The notes under the pieces were generated by a model. The model searched no databases and was not told where the DNA came from. It saw nothing but the letters and a program-made list of their open reading frames with translations. Below, one piece after another: positions 21,180 to 29,745 of a DNA stretch of 64,000 nucleotides; the stretch's first letter is position 1; every line of letters starts with the position of its first letter. Source of the stretch: Proteles cristata cristata (Eukaryota; Chordata; Mammalia; Carnivora; Hyaenidae). The DNA is taken from contig JAESUZ010001754.1 of assembly GCA_017311185.1 (NCBI GenBank), positions 124,001-188,000 of the forward strand, in the 5' to 3' direction. The position numbers and the translations under genes are program-made.

Positions 21180-23080
21180 TTGGGCCTCTGAACTGCGCAG
21201 CGCGGAGAGAGCCGCCGGTCTCCGGGACCGGCCAGGCCCCGGGACTTCCCGGGAACCTTTCTCCCCACACCGGTTGGGTGGGGCCACAGGCTGCAGCTGG
21301 GCCCTCACCCTGCCCCCATGTCAAGGCCGCCGGCCGCCTTGTGCGGGAGTTTGTTATAAACGACCAGGCCCTCTGCAGGGAGACGGGGGTGCCGTCCTGC
21401 CTCCGGGCGTGGCCCCAGGACGGAAGGGAGTGGGGGCCCCAGTACAGAGAAGCGGGGCAGGGAGGGTAAAGACCCCGACTCCGGCCCAAACAGGGCCGAT
21501 GCAATAGCCCAGGCCTGGTTCTAAAGGCGCGGGGCCCAGCTCCCCGCCCCCGCCCGCGTGCGGCGGCCCCCAGGTGTGGTGGAATCAGGTGCGCTCCCGG
21601 GCGGCGACGGTGGCCTCGCGCATTCCCGGGCCTTCCTTCCTCTCCCGGGTAGCGGAAGTCAGAAGTCCACGGCTGAGGGGCTGTAGGGGGTGAGGGGGGT
21701 AGACTCTCCTGCCTCGCCCGGCCCCCGCCGATCCGCCGTGCCCACGCACCCACCCGCACCTCTCCCGGTCCGCCTCCTCCGCCCGGCGGATCGCAGCCGG
21801 GCGAATGAGGAAGTCGGGAGCGGAGGGCGGAAACTGAGCCGAGCGCAATGTCTACAGCAGGACAGTCCGAGTCTGACTCAGGAGGACGCCCTGACAGCTG
21901 CCAAACGGTCCCAGCCTGCCCGTTACCTCCGTGTCCAGAACGCCTGGAAACTTCCAAAGGACCCGCTGCGCCGAGCCCCCCAGCTCACGCTCACCCGTTC
22001 CGGTCCGGGGACAGCGGCTCCCCGGAAAGGGTTAAAAAGTTTGCCCAACTAGGGCACTTGGCGAGGCGAGGGCGGGGCGCGTGCCCCGGCGGCAGGGGGA
22101 GGTCGAGGCTGCCGGTGCCCCGCCGGGGGAGCGCGCCTGGCAGGGGGAGGGGCGGAGGGTTTCCGGGGAGCGCCGGACCCGCAGCCTTCCCCAGCTCCGG
22201 AAGCCTCGTCTCCAGCGGCGCCGTCCCCGAGCGTCGCGCAGGGGTCCCCGGGCCCCTCCCGGAAGGATGCGGTGCCCCAGCCCGGCCCCGCGGCGTTCGT
22301 GCCCGCTCGCGCCGGTCGCCGGCCGCGCGGAGGCCGAGAGCCACACGTCGGCCCGCTGGCCCCAGACGCCGCGCGTCCCGCCGCCACCGCCCCCGCCCGG
22401 GGCGGGACCGGCCGGTGCGGCTCGCTCACCTGAACCTGGATCTGCGCCGGGGAATGGGCGCTGCTTCTCCCCAAAGGGCTTTCTCGAGCGCTCCGGCGAC
22501 GGCGGGGTGGGGGCGAGCGCGCGAGGCGGGAGCTGCAGCAGGTCAGTCTCGCTCTGCCTTCCGTACCCTACCCGGGAACCGCGGTGATCTGCGCGCCTCA
22601 CCGCACCCAGCTCGGCTCCTCGCCGCCTTCCCGCCCCGCCCTAGCAGCGGCCCGCCTATTCCAGCCCGGCGCCGGCTCCGGCTCCGGGGCGGAGCCTGGA
22701 GCCCGACTCCGCCCCCCGAGCTGCCTCGCCCACTCCAGTCCGGCCTCGCTTATGATGGACAGACACCTGGGCCCGTGGGAAGGGGGTGGGAGGAGCCTCT
22801 GGGACCAAAGGGGTGGGCATTCATCCTCCTCATCCGCCCCCGCCCCCGCCCGCTCCACCTTCCTCCGCGCTTCCTAGGCGGGAGCCCCGCCCCGTGGGGC
22901 GGGCCCGACGAACAGCCAGGTTCCAGAGGGAAGATGGACACAGAGAGAGTCCAATCAGTGGGAGGAGGCAGGCAGAGGGCTCGGGCCGGGATTTTGGTGC
23001 AATGCCGCGGCCGGGCGAGGCAGGGCGGGAGCCGGCTGGGGAGGTCCCGGACTCTGACAGCCCGCCCCTCGATCTGTTTT
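21180..23080. promoter_or_regulatory. Large CpG island, probable gene promoter
   Basis: About 1.9 kb with very high GC and dense, undepleted CpG, in sharp contrast to both flanks. It is repeat-free. Several Sp1-type GC boxes are present (GGGGCGGAGCC near 22,685, CCCGCCCCGCCC near 22,633, GGGCGGGGCG near 22,070, CCGCCCCCGCCCGGGGCGGG near 22,380-22,405), and no strong TATA box. On the minus strand a consensus donor ends a candidate exon at 22,434; further minus-strand donor-like sites lie near 21,923 and 22,000. On the plus strand GCAGCAG|GTCAGT lies near 22,541. The long open frames here (up to 423 codons at 21,848-23,119) reflect the lack of AT-rich stops. The promoter is probably of housekeeping or developmental type and possibly bidirectional. 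I do not recognise the gene. Confidence 0.85.
22434..22640 (-). other. Candidate untranslated first exon, minus strand
   Basis: Reading leftwards, a GC-box cluster (22,633-22,720) is followed by about 200 bp that ends in CAGGTTCAG|GTGAGCGAGC, a near-perfect splice donor with the first intronic base at 22,433. The exon has no long frame that continues sensibly, so it would be 5' untranslated. A short ATG frame begins at 22,474 and encodes about 14 residues before the donor. If real, the gene is transcribed towards position 1 and the SINE-poor left 21 kb would be intron. The start point is a guess. Confidence 0.35.
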
Positions 23081-23122
23081 CCCGGTCCCATGCCCTCCTA
23101 CCCGAAGAACAGATATTAAGTA

Positions 23123-23132
23123 CCATATATGG
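23123..23132. promoter_or_regulatory. Perfect CArG box (SRF site)
   Basis: CCATATATGG is an exact CC(A/T)6GG serum response element. It lies at the right border of the CpG island, roughly 400-500 bp upstream of the proposed minus-strand start and next to an AT-rich ACATAATTATGATGG stretch. Confidence 0.5.
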
Positions 23133-23469
23133 GAAAAGTGCTATTTTACATAATTATGATGGCCTGTGGGGGCGGGCGTAGACTCGGCTCAGGATACGGT
23201 TCGGGTGCTCTGAGTTCGATTCCCGACCCTGTCTTTAGAGTATGCCCGCTGCGGTCTTCTGGCCTCTGGACCTCAGCTCAGATGGGTTCTTGGGGTCACT
23301 TCCAGGCCTCTTTACCTTCACGCCATTAACTGGCACATTCCCTTTCAGATTTTTTGTTACGAATGTTTTTTCGTGTGTGTGCTTTTTCTCAGGTAGGCAA
23401 AGCGCCACTCTTTTTGGTCACTGCCCACTACACGAGGATAAAAACTTTTTTTTAAAGAAATTTTTTTGC
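23133..23469. other. Unique DNA at the island border
   Basis: Transition from GC-rich to AT-rich DNA. No repeat and no exon recognised. Confidence 0.45.
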
Positions 23470-23590
23470 AGGCGTCTGGCTAGCTCAGTGGGTAAAGCAT
23501 GGAGCATGTGACTTATCTAGGGGTTCTGAGTTCTAACCCCACGTTGGACATACAGCCCACTAAAACACTTTATAAGTTAAAAAAAAATTA
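23470..23590 (+). mobile_element. Monomeric CAN element (no CT tract)
   Basis: Old short form: GCAGGCGTCTGGCTAGCTCAGTGGGTAAAGCATGG, ATGTGACTTATCTAGGGGTTCTGAGTTCTAACCCCACGTTGG, then ACAGCCCACTAAAACACTTTATAAGTTAAAAAAAAA. It has a tRNA-like head and short tail only, with A- and B-box-like words, but it is diverged and not a tRNA gene. Confidence 0.8.
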
Positions 23591-23875
23591 TACTTATCTT
23601 TTAATCCATTGGGGATTTAGTCTGTGGAATGAGGGGGAAAACTCAAACAAGTTTTGTAATAGGCCAATTGTCCATACACCATTTTCTCCACTAATTTCAG
23701 GTACCGCATACATCACCTTTCTAATATATGCTCCGACCCGTTTCTGAGTTGTATCCATTGACCTTTCTGTGCTAGTTCCAAAATACTTTAATGATGGGAG
23801 CTTTATGTATATTTTATATCAAAGAGGGCAAATTTCTCATTACTCTTTCCTTTTGGTATGTTCATACTATCATGA
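23591..23875 (-). mobile_element. L1M ORF2-region fragment (antisense)
   Basis: GCCAATTGTCCATACACCATTTTCTCCACTAATTTC, TTCTAATATATGCTCCGACCCGTTTCTGAGTTGTATCCATTGACC and TGCTAGTTCCAAAATACTTTAATGATGGGAGCTTTATG are the antisense of an old L1 3' ORF2 region. Strongly diverged. Confidence 0.6.
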
Positions 23876-23934
23876 CTATAACTCAAGAAAAAAATTATCA
23901 TGTAAAGGCAAAAGAACACTGGGAGCAAAAATGA

Positions 23935-24200
23935 TGCAACCCTAAGAATTACTACCAACAACATATAAAGAGCTCTTATCAGTCATTAAGAAAAACCCCA
24001 AGTACTCTAGGGGTGCCTGAGTGGCTCAGTGGAAATGCAAACAGAACATGAGATGCATTTTTCACCTAACAAATTTTAAAAATAAGGATAAAAAATAAAA
24101 ATGCCCACTTTTAGCCAGGTTTAGAGATATAGGCAGGAAAGTAAATTGATCAGTTCTGTCTGAAAATTCACCATAAAAAAAATAATTGGAAAAGTGCACA
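23935..24200 (+). mobile_element. L1M fragment with a truncated SINE head
   Basis: ACATATAAAGAGCTCTTATCAGTCATTAAGAAAAACCCCA and GGAAATGCAAACAGAACATGAGATGCATTTTTCACCTAACAAATTTTAAAAATAAGG are two pieces of one old L1 in sense. A 25-bp SINE head (GGGGTGCCTGAGTGGCTCAGTGG, about 24,009-24,032) sits between them, and a central part of the L1 is deleted. Confidence 0.6.
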
Positions 24201-24201
24201 G

Positions 24202-24305
24202 GGGCGCCCGGCTGGCTCAGTCAGTAGAGCGTGAACTTGAGGTTATGAATTCAAGCCCCATGCTAGGTGTACAGATTACTTAAAAATAAAGTCTTAAAAA
24301 AGCAG
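24202..24305 (+). mobile_element. Monomeric CAN element
   Basis: GGGGCGCCCGGCTGGCTCAGTCAGTAGAGCG ... TTGAGGTTATGAATTCAAGCCCCATGCTAGGTGTACAGATTACTTAAAAATAAAG has the short-form head and tail without the GAGCCTG body or CT tract. Confidence 0.88.
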
Positions 24306-24308
24306 GGG

Positions 24309-24715
24309 AGGGGTACGTGGGTGGCTCAGTGGGTTAAGTGTCCATCTCTAGATTTTAGCTCGGGTCATGATCTCACGGTTGGTGAGGTCAGCTCCAGTCA
24401 GGCTCTGCACTGACAGTACGGAGCCTGCTTGGGATTGTCACTCTCCTTCTCTCTCTGTCCCTCTTTGCTTGCACACCTGCAAGGGGGGGCACTAAATAAC
24501 CTTTTTTTTTCTGAGAGAGAGAGAGAGAGCGTGAGCATGAGAGGGTCAGAGAGAGAGAGGCTGACACAGAATCTGAAACAGGCTCCAGGCTCTGAGCTGT
24601 CAGCTCAGAACCTAACACAGGGCTCGAACCCACAAACCGTGAGATCATGACCTGTGCTGAAGTCAGGCGCTTAACCAGCTGAGCCACCCAGGCACCCCAA
24701 TAAATAACTTTTTTA
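24309..24715 (+). mobile_element. CAN SINE, tail split by another SINE
   Basis: Plus-strand copy (24,309-24,500), divergent in the CTGCACTGACAGTACGGAGCC part. Its AAATAACC tail is interrupted by the minus-strand SINE at 24,501-24,697. The tail resumes as AATAAATAACTTTTTTAAAG. Confidence 0.85.
24501..24697 (-). mobile_element. CAN SINE inserted in a SINE tail
   Basis: Minus-strand full copy with a (GAGA)n tract at the left. It is flanked by CTAAATAACCTTTT / CAATAAATAACTTTT, the duplicated tail of the host SINE. Confidence 0.92.
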
Positions 24716-24728
24716 AAGAAAGAAAGAG

Positions 24729-24960
24729 GGGCTCCTGGGTGGCTCAGTCAGCTAAGCGACTGACTTCGGCTCAGGTCATTATCTCACTCTTTGTGGGTTC
24801 GAGCCCTTCGTCAGGCTCTGTGCTCACAGCTAGCTCAGAGCCTGGAGCCTGTTTCAGATCCTGTGTCTCCCTCTCTCTGACCCTCCCTTACTCACCCTGT
24901 CTCTTTCTCTCTCTCTCTTTCTCTCAAAAATAAATAAACGTTTGTAAAAAAAAATTTTTA
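24729..24960 (+). mobile_element. CAN SINE (SINEC_Fc type)
   Basis: Full plus-strand copy with a 4-bp extra in CACAGCTAGCTCAGAGCC and a long (CT)n tract. It is the fourth SINE within 760 bp. Confidence 0.94.
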
Positions 24961-25078
24961 AAGAATGAAAAATGCAGAGAGTGGTTTAAAAAGTATTCTC
25001 TTCAATAAATAAATAATAAAAGGTATTCATTTCAACATTGTTTATAGTTACTAAATACTAAAAATAAATGCATAACAT

Positions 25079-25305
25079 GGGGCGCCTGGGTGGCTTAGTC
25101 GGTTAAGCGTCCGACTTTCGCTTAGGTCATGATCTCGCGGTTCGTGGGTTCGAGCCCCACGTCAGGCTCTGTGCTGACTGCCAGCTTGGAGCCTGGAGCC
25201 TGTTTCAGTCTGTGACTCCCTCTCTTTCTGACCCTCCCCTGCTCACGCTGTCTTCCTCTCTCCTAGAAATAAATAAAACATTTAAAAAATAATAAAAAAA
25301 TAAAA
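25079..25305 (+). mobile_element. Young CAN SINE subfamily copy
   Basis: Carries the diagnostic words of the young group: GGTGGCTTAGTCGGTTAAGCG, CCGACTTTCGCTTAGGTC, CTGACTGCCAGC, CTGTTTCAGTCTGTGACTCCC and CCTAGAAATAAATAAAACATTT. Near-perfect target duplication AAATAAATGCATAACAT flanks it (left copy ends 25,078, right copy ends about 25,324). Confidence 0.96.
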
Positions 25306-25592
25306 ATAAATAAATGCATAACATAAGAGATTGGTTGAATAAATGTTGATGCATCCATTTGTTGCAAAATATCCAGAAAGTCACTAAAATTTTATTTAGA
25401 TTCGTAATTACTGATTTAAAATATATTAAGTAAGGAAAAGCAAATTAGAGAATGTTATTCTAGCAGGAATGCATTTATTTTTGCGCAGCGTTTGTGTGTC
25501 TGTCTGATGCGTGTGTGGGCATGTGTGTATTCTCAGAAAGAGAGAGAATAAGGCTTAAAAGGAATGTTAACAGGTAACTAATGGTTGTATCT

Positions 25593-25797
25593 TTATTTTA
25601 CGTTTTATTTATTTAAAAAATGTTCATTTTTGAGAGAGTATGAGCAGGGGAGGGGCATAGAGTGAGGGGGACAGAGGATCTTGAAGCAGGCTCTGCACTG
25701 ACTGCAGCAAGCCCAACACAGGGCTTGAGCTCACAAGTCATGTCATGACATGAGCTGAGGTCAGACACTCAACCGACTGAGCCACCCAGGTGCCACA
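25593..25797 (-). mobile_element. CAN SINE (SINEC_Fc type), diverged
   Basis: Minus-strand copy with a duplicated TCATGTCATGAC word in the B-box region and no long CT tract. It abuts the next nested pair. Confidence 0.88.
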
Positions 25798-25810
25798 AGA
25801 GTTATGTCTT

Positions 25811-26268
25811 TTTTTTTTTTTTTTTTTAAGAATTGTTTATTGGGGCGCCTAGGTGGCTTAGTCGGTTGAGCGTCCGACTTTCGCTTAGGTCATGATCTCG
25901 CGGTTCGTGGGTTCGAGCCCCGCGTCAGGCTCTGTGCTGACTGCCGGCTCAGAGCCTGGAGCCCGTTTCAGTCTGTGACTCCCTCTCTCTCTGACCCTCC
26001 CCTGCTCACACTGTCTCTCTCTCTCTCCTAGAAATAAATAAAAAATATTTAAAAAATAAAAAAAGAAAAAAAAAAAAAAGAAGAAGAATTGTTTATTTTG
26101 AGAGATAGACGGAAAGCATGAGTGGGCAGGAGGCACAGAGAGAGACAAAGAATCCAAAGCAGCTCCAGGCTCTGAGCTGTCAGCACAGAGCCTGACACAG
26201 GGCTCGAGCTCACGAACCATGAGATCATGCTCTGAGCCAAGTTGGAGGCTTAACCACCCAGAAGCCCC
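25811..26268 (-). mobile_element. CAN SINE split by a young SINE
   Basis: Minus-strand SINE flanked by AAGAGTTATGTCTT (25,797-25,810) and AAGGGTTATGTCTT (26,269-26,282). Its left, tail end is a T-run followed by AAGAATTGTTTATT. The rest resumes at 26,084 after the insertion and runs to the ACCACCCAGAAGCCCC head. Confidence 0.9.
25842..26083 (+). mobile_element. Young CAN SINE nested in an older SINE
   Basis: Young-group diagnostic words are all present. Perfect target duplication AAGAATTGTTTATT at 25,828-25,841 and 26,084-26,097 within the host SINE. A long mixed A-rich tail (AAAAAATAAAAAAAGAAAAAA) marks a recent event. Confidence 0.96.
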
Positions 26269-26389
26269 AAGGGTTATGTCTTAAGAGAAGGATTGTGGCT
26301 GAGTTTTTCTTTCGCCTATCCGTGTTTTTAACACATATATCACTTGCATACTTTCATCAAAAGTAGAAGAAAGTGACTCACTTCGATGT

Positions 26390-26600
26390 CACCTCTTCTA
26401 ACATGTCTTCCCTGACCCTGCAAGCCAGTTAGGTGGCTGTCCTTTATACAATCACATCGCATCATCTTTCCCTTATCTCTCTCATTGCACACGGGATTTT
26501 AATTCTCCACCTACTGGCTGAGGACACACGGGGGCTGTGCCTTGTTTGTCTCTGTGGACCTGAAATTGTCACCAGGCCTGGCAGAAAACGGTCCTTAGTG
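26390..26600 (+). mobile_element. L2 3'-end fragment
   Basis: ATGTCACCTCTTCTAACATGTCTTCCCTGACCC ... CTCTCTCATTGCAC ... GACACACGGGGGCTGTGCCTTG ... CCTGGCAGAAAACGGTCCTTAGTGAATGC is the L2 3' region in sense. Confidence 0.6.
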
Positions 26601-26745
26601 AATGCTTGAGCAGGATTCAGCATCTGTTGCCTTATCTGTAAAATGGGTATAATCACTGGGTCTTGCTTTGCCCTGAGGACTGCTGGGAAGAAGACAGGAG
26701 ACCCACATCTCAAAGTGTCTTCTAAACTGCTAAGCAGTATCCACT
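26601..26745 (+). mobile_element. MIR SINE fragment
   Basis: GTTGCCTTATCTGTAAAATGGGTATAATCACTGGG matches the MIR core in sense. It follows the L2 directly. Confidence 0.55.
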
Positions 26746-26917
26746 TACAATAGAACATTAATGCTAATGTTCACTTCTATCTTCCTCATAGCCCCAGCCT
26801 CCTGGCCCCACCCTCTCCAGGGATGGAAAAAGATGGAAGAGCCTGTTGGCCAGGCCCTGAATTCTCTCGTCCCCATCCATTAGCCTAGATGCTTCCCTAA
26901 CTAAAGAAGCCCTCCCA

Positions 26918-27137
26918 GGGGCACCTGCGTGGCTCAGTCGGTTAAGCATCGGACTTCACTCCTATCATGATCTCATGATTTGTGAGTTCGAGCCTCCCAT
27001 TAGGCTCTGTGGCCACAGCTCAGAGCCTGGAGCCTGCTTCAGATTCTATGTCTCCCTCATTCTCTGCCCCTCCCCCACTCTCTCTAGGTCTCTATCTCTA
27101 AAAAATAAATAATAAATGTTACAAAATAAAAAGAACA
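26918..27137 (+). mobile_element. CAN SINE (SINEC_Fc type)
   Basis: Full plus-strand copy, somewhat diverged (GCATCGGACTTCACTCCTATC). Its AAAAATAAATAATAAATG tail was the landing site of the next SINE. Confidence 0.92.
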
Positions 27138-27358
27138 GGGGCGCCTGGGTGGCTTAGTCGGTTAAGCGTCCGACTTTCACTTAGGTCATGATCTCGCGGT
27201 TCATGGGTTCGAGCCCCGTGTCGGGCTCTGTGCTGACTGCCAGCTCAGAGCCTGGAGCCTGTTTCAGAGTCTGTGAGTCCCTCTCTCTCTGACCCTCCCC
27301 TGCTCACGCTGTCTCTCTATCTCTCCTAAAAATAAATAAAATATTAAAAAAAAAAAAA
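27138..27358 (+). mobile_element. Young CAN SINE in the tail of another SINE
   Basis: Young-group copy placed head to tail after the previous SINE with only a few bases between. The duplication is hidden in the A-rich tail. It is followed by remnant CT-rich SINE sequence. Confidence 0.93.
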
Positions 27359-27360
27359 GA

Positions 27361-27400
27361 TTCTCTCTTCTTCTGTCTCTGCCTGTCTCCTGTGCAGGCA

Positions 27401-27443
<43 letters not shown>
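27361..27443. repeat. (CT)n pyrimidine tract
   Basis: TTCTCTCTTCTTCTGTCTCTGCC, then a pure (CT) run from about 27,409 to 27,443 followed by A12. This is probably the expanded tract of a truncated SINE. Confidence 0.9.
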
Positions 27444-27446
<3 letters not shown>

Positions 27447-27477
27447 AAAAAAAAATCTATGTTAAGAAAACAACAGA

Positions 27478-27580
27478 CAGGGTACCTGGATGGCTCAACT
27501 GGTAGAGCATGTGACTCTTGATCTGGGGGTTAGGAGTTCGAGCCCCACATTGAGGGTAGAGTTCATGTAAAAAAAAATAA
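27478..27580 (+). mobile_element. Monomeric CAN element
   Basis: AGGGTACCTGGATGGCTCAACTGGTAGAGCATGTGACTCTTGATCTGGGGGTTAGGAGTTCGAGCCCCACATTGAGGGTAGAG followed by an A-rich tail. Head-only form with good A- and B-box words. Confidence 0.9.
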
Positions 27581-27929
27581 GAAAGAAAAGACAGACAACC
27601 CAGTTTTTTCCTCAATGGGCAAAGATCTGAATGGGCCACTATATAAAAGAGGATATCTAATTATCCAGGAACAAATAAAAGGGTGTAAACACCATTAATT
27701 CTAACAGAATGCAAATTAAAATGACAATGAGAGAGCACTAACCCCACCCTGCATTGACAAAAATGAAGCTAGGAAAAGTTGGCAAGGATAGGAGCTAATG
27801 AAACTCTCATGAATTACTTGTGGGAGTGAGTGCAAGTTTTCTACAACCACTTTGGGAAAATGTTGGCTGTATCTATTAAAGTTGAGTATACATGTATACC
27901 CTATGATCCAGCAAGTCCACTCTTTAAAA

Positions 27930-28122
27930 TTTCTTCTTAACGATTATTCATTTTTGAGAGAGAGACAGAGCACAAGCTTAGCAGGGGCAGAGAGAGGGAG
28001 ACACAGAATCCGAACCAGGCTACATACAGGCTCAGCCTGATGCTGGGCTTGAACCTACGAATCGTGAGATCATGCCTGAGCCAAAGTTGGACACTTAACC
28101 TGCTACACCACCCAGGCGTCCC
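27930..28122 (-). mobile_element. CAN SINE in L1M
   Basis: Minus-strand copy; the CT tract is poorly kept and the body is slightly deleted. Target duplication CAGCAAGTCCACTCTT at about 27,910-27,925 and 28,123-28,138. Confidence 0.92.
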
Positions 28123-28336
28123 CAGCAAGTCCACTCTTAAGTATACACCAAAGAGAAATGAGCTTAGGCCCAACAAACGTGGGTACGAAAGTGTCCGTAG
28201 CAGTTGAAAATTGCCAAAAACCAAGAGGAGAAAAGTGTACGGAGGGTAAAATGAATCCATGGAGTAGTTTCATACAGTGCAGTGATACAAAGGAAGGAAA
28301 AAGAGCAAACTAGGGTTAATGTAAAAAACATAGACT

Positions 28337-28555
28337 TGGGGTGTCTGGAGGGGTTCAGCCAGTTAAGCGTCCGACTACGGTTCAGGTCATGATCTCACAA
28401 TTAATGGGTTCGAGCCCCGTGTCAGGCTCTGTGCTGACAGCTCGGAACCTGGAGCCTACTTCAGATTCTCTCTCTCTGCCCCTCCCCCGCTCACATTCTC
28501 TCTCTCTCTCTCTCTCTCTCAAAAATAAATAAACATTAAAAAATTTAAAAAAGCA
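28337..28555 (+). mobile_element. CAN SINE in L1M
   Basis: Plus-strand full copy with GGGGTGTCTGGAGGGGTTCAGCC head variants and a (CT)n tract of about 20 bp. Confidence 0.93.
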
Positions 28556-29001
28556 CAAAGACTTAAAACACACACACAAAGACTTAAGCGTCTGTAAATT
28601 GATGAATGGATAAACAAAATGTGGCATCTTCGTACAATGGAATAAAGTCAGTGATAAAAAGGAGTGAAATACTGACCAGGCTACAACACGGATGTTCCTT
28701 AAAAACATTACGCTAAGTCAAGGTAGCCAACCACAAAAAAGCACCCATATTATATAATTCCACGTATATGAAATTTCCAGGATAGGCAAATCGATAGAGA
28801 CGGAAAACAGATTAGTGTTTGCCAGAGGCTTGGGAGAAAGGAAGAAATGAGAAGTTAGTGCTAATGGCTAAGAGGGTTGGGCTTTTTTTTTCCTTTTTTG
28901 AGGCAATGAAAATGTTCTGAAATCGGATTGTGGTGAAGGTTATGCAACTCTGTGAATATACTAAAAGCCTAAGGAACTGGCTGCTTTATGTTTTTATGTA
29001 T

Positions 29002-29118
29002 TTAAGTATTTATTTATTTATTTATTTTTAAGTAAGCTCTACACCCAACATGGGGCTCGAACTCACAACCCAGAGATCAGGAATCACCTCTTCTACCAAC
29101 TGAGCCAGGGAGACTCCC
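29002..29118 (-). mobile_element. Monomeric CAN element in L1M
   Basis: Minus-strand short form: TTATTTATTTTTAAGTAAGCTCTACACCCAACATGGGGCTCGAACTCACAACC ... CTACCAACTGAGCCAGGG. Confidence 0.85.
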
Positions 29119-29167
29119 TCCCCCCGCCAGATTTTTGGGGAATTGTATACTTTAAAAACGATAAACG

Positions 29168-29392
29168 TGGGCGCCTGGGTGGCTCAGTCAGTTGGGTGTC
29201 TGACTTCAGCTCGGGTCACGATATCGTGGTCTGTGAGTTCGAGCCCCGTGTTGGGCTCTGTGCTGACGGCTCAGAGCCTGGAGGCTGCTTCGGATTATCT
29301 ATGTGTGTGTGTGTCTCTCTCTGCCCCTTCCCCGCTTGTGCTCTGTTTCTCTATCTCTCAAAAATACAATATAATAAAACATTTTAAAAAAA
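29168..29392 (+). mobile_element. CAN SINE in L1M
   Basis: Plus-strand full copy. Its tract is partly TG-converted (TATGTGTGTGTGTGTCTCTCTCTGCCCC). Confidence 0.93.
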
Positions 29393-29509
29393 GAAAACTT
29401 ACTTTTTTCAAAAAAGGATAAACTTTATGGTATATGTGACATATCTCACTTAAGCTGTTGTTTTGTTCTGTTTGAAATCAATAAATCTCTCAGAAATAGT
29501 GTTTGAGTG

Positions 29510-29727
29510 GGGCGCCTTGGTGGCTTAGTCGGTTAAGCGTTAAACATTCGCTTGGGTCATGATCTCGCGGTTCGCGGGTTCAAGCCCCGCGTCGGGCTCT
29601 GTGCTGACTGCCAGCTCAGAGTCTGGGGCCTGTTTCAGAGTCTGTCACTCCCTCTCTCTCTCTGACCCTCCCCTGCTCACACTGTCTCTCTCTCTCCTAG
29701 AAATAAATAAAACATTAAAAAAAAAAA
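29510..29727 (+). mobile_element. Young CAN SINE, perfect target duplication
   Basis: Young-group words are present. AGAAATAGTGTTTGAGTG (18 bp) is perfectly duplicated at 29,492-29,509 and 29,728-29,745. Internal changes include TTAAACATTCGCTTGGGTC in the head. Confidence 0.97.
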
Positions 29728-29745
29728 AGAAATAGTGTTTGAGTG

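Larger units (their letters stand above)
25306..26385 (+). mobile_element. L1M 3' end, heavily interrupted
   Basis: AGATTGGTTGAATAAATGTTGATGCATCCATTTG, GATTTAAAATATATTAAGTAAGGAAAAGC and AACAGGTAACTAATGGTTG follow an old L1 3' end in sense, which probably starts before the SINE at 25,079. Pieces are separated by SINEs at 25,593-25,797 and 25,811-26,268. The last piece is the stretch up to about 26,385. Confidence 0.6.
27605..29450 (+). mobile_element. L1M 3' end split by four SINEs
   Basis: A long, old L1 3' region in sense: AATGGGCAAAGATCTGAATGGGCC, CAAATTAAAATGACAATGAGAGAGCACTAACC, GTGGGAGTGAGTGCAAG, CAATGGAATAAAGTCAGTG, ATATAATTCCACGTATATGAAATTTCC, TTTGCCAGAGGC, AAAATGTTCTGAAATCGG, ATTGTATACTTTAAAAAC. 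SINEs at 27,930-28,122, 28,337-28,555, 29,002-29,118 and 29,168-29,392 interrupt it. No intact reading frame remains. Confidence 0.75.

Noticed and set aside
21127..21957. 276-codon minus frame in the island
   Set aside because: Same reason; it competes with plus frames of similar length and shows no protein similarity I know.
21848..23119. 423-codon open frame through the CpG island
   Set aside because: Very GC-rich DNA lacks TAA/TAG/TGA by composition. Overlapping long frames exist on both strands, and the Arg/Pro/Gly/Ala-rich product has no recognisable domain.
24739..24933. Recurrent frame starting MAQSAKRLTSAQV (and many look-alikes at other positions)
   Set aside because: This is the translation of the CAN SINE head and body, repeated wherever a SINE occurs. 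It is not a protein family.
27478..27580. tRNA-Lys-like gene
   Set aside because: A- and B-box words are present, but the copy is a diverged SINE with A-rich tail. The cloverleaf is not maintained.
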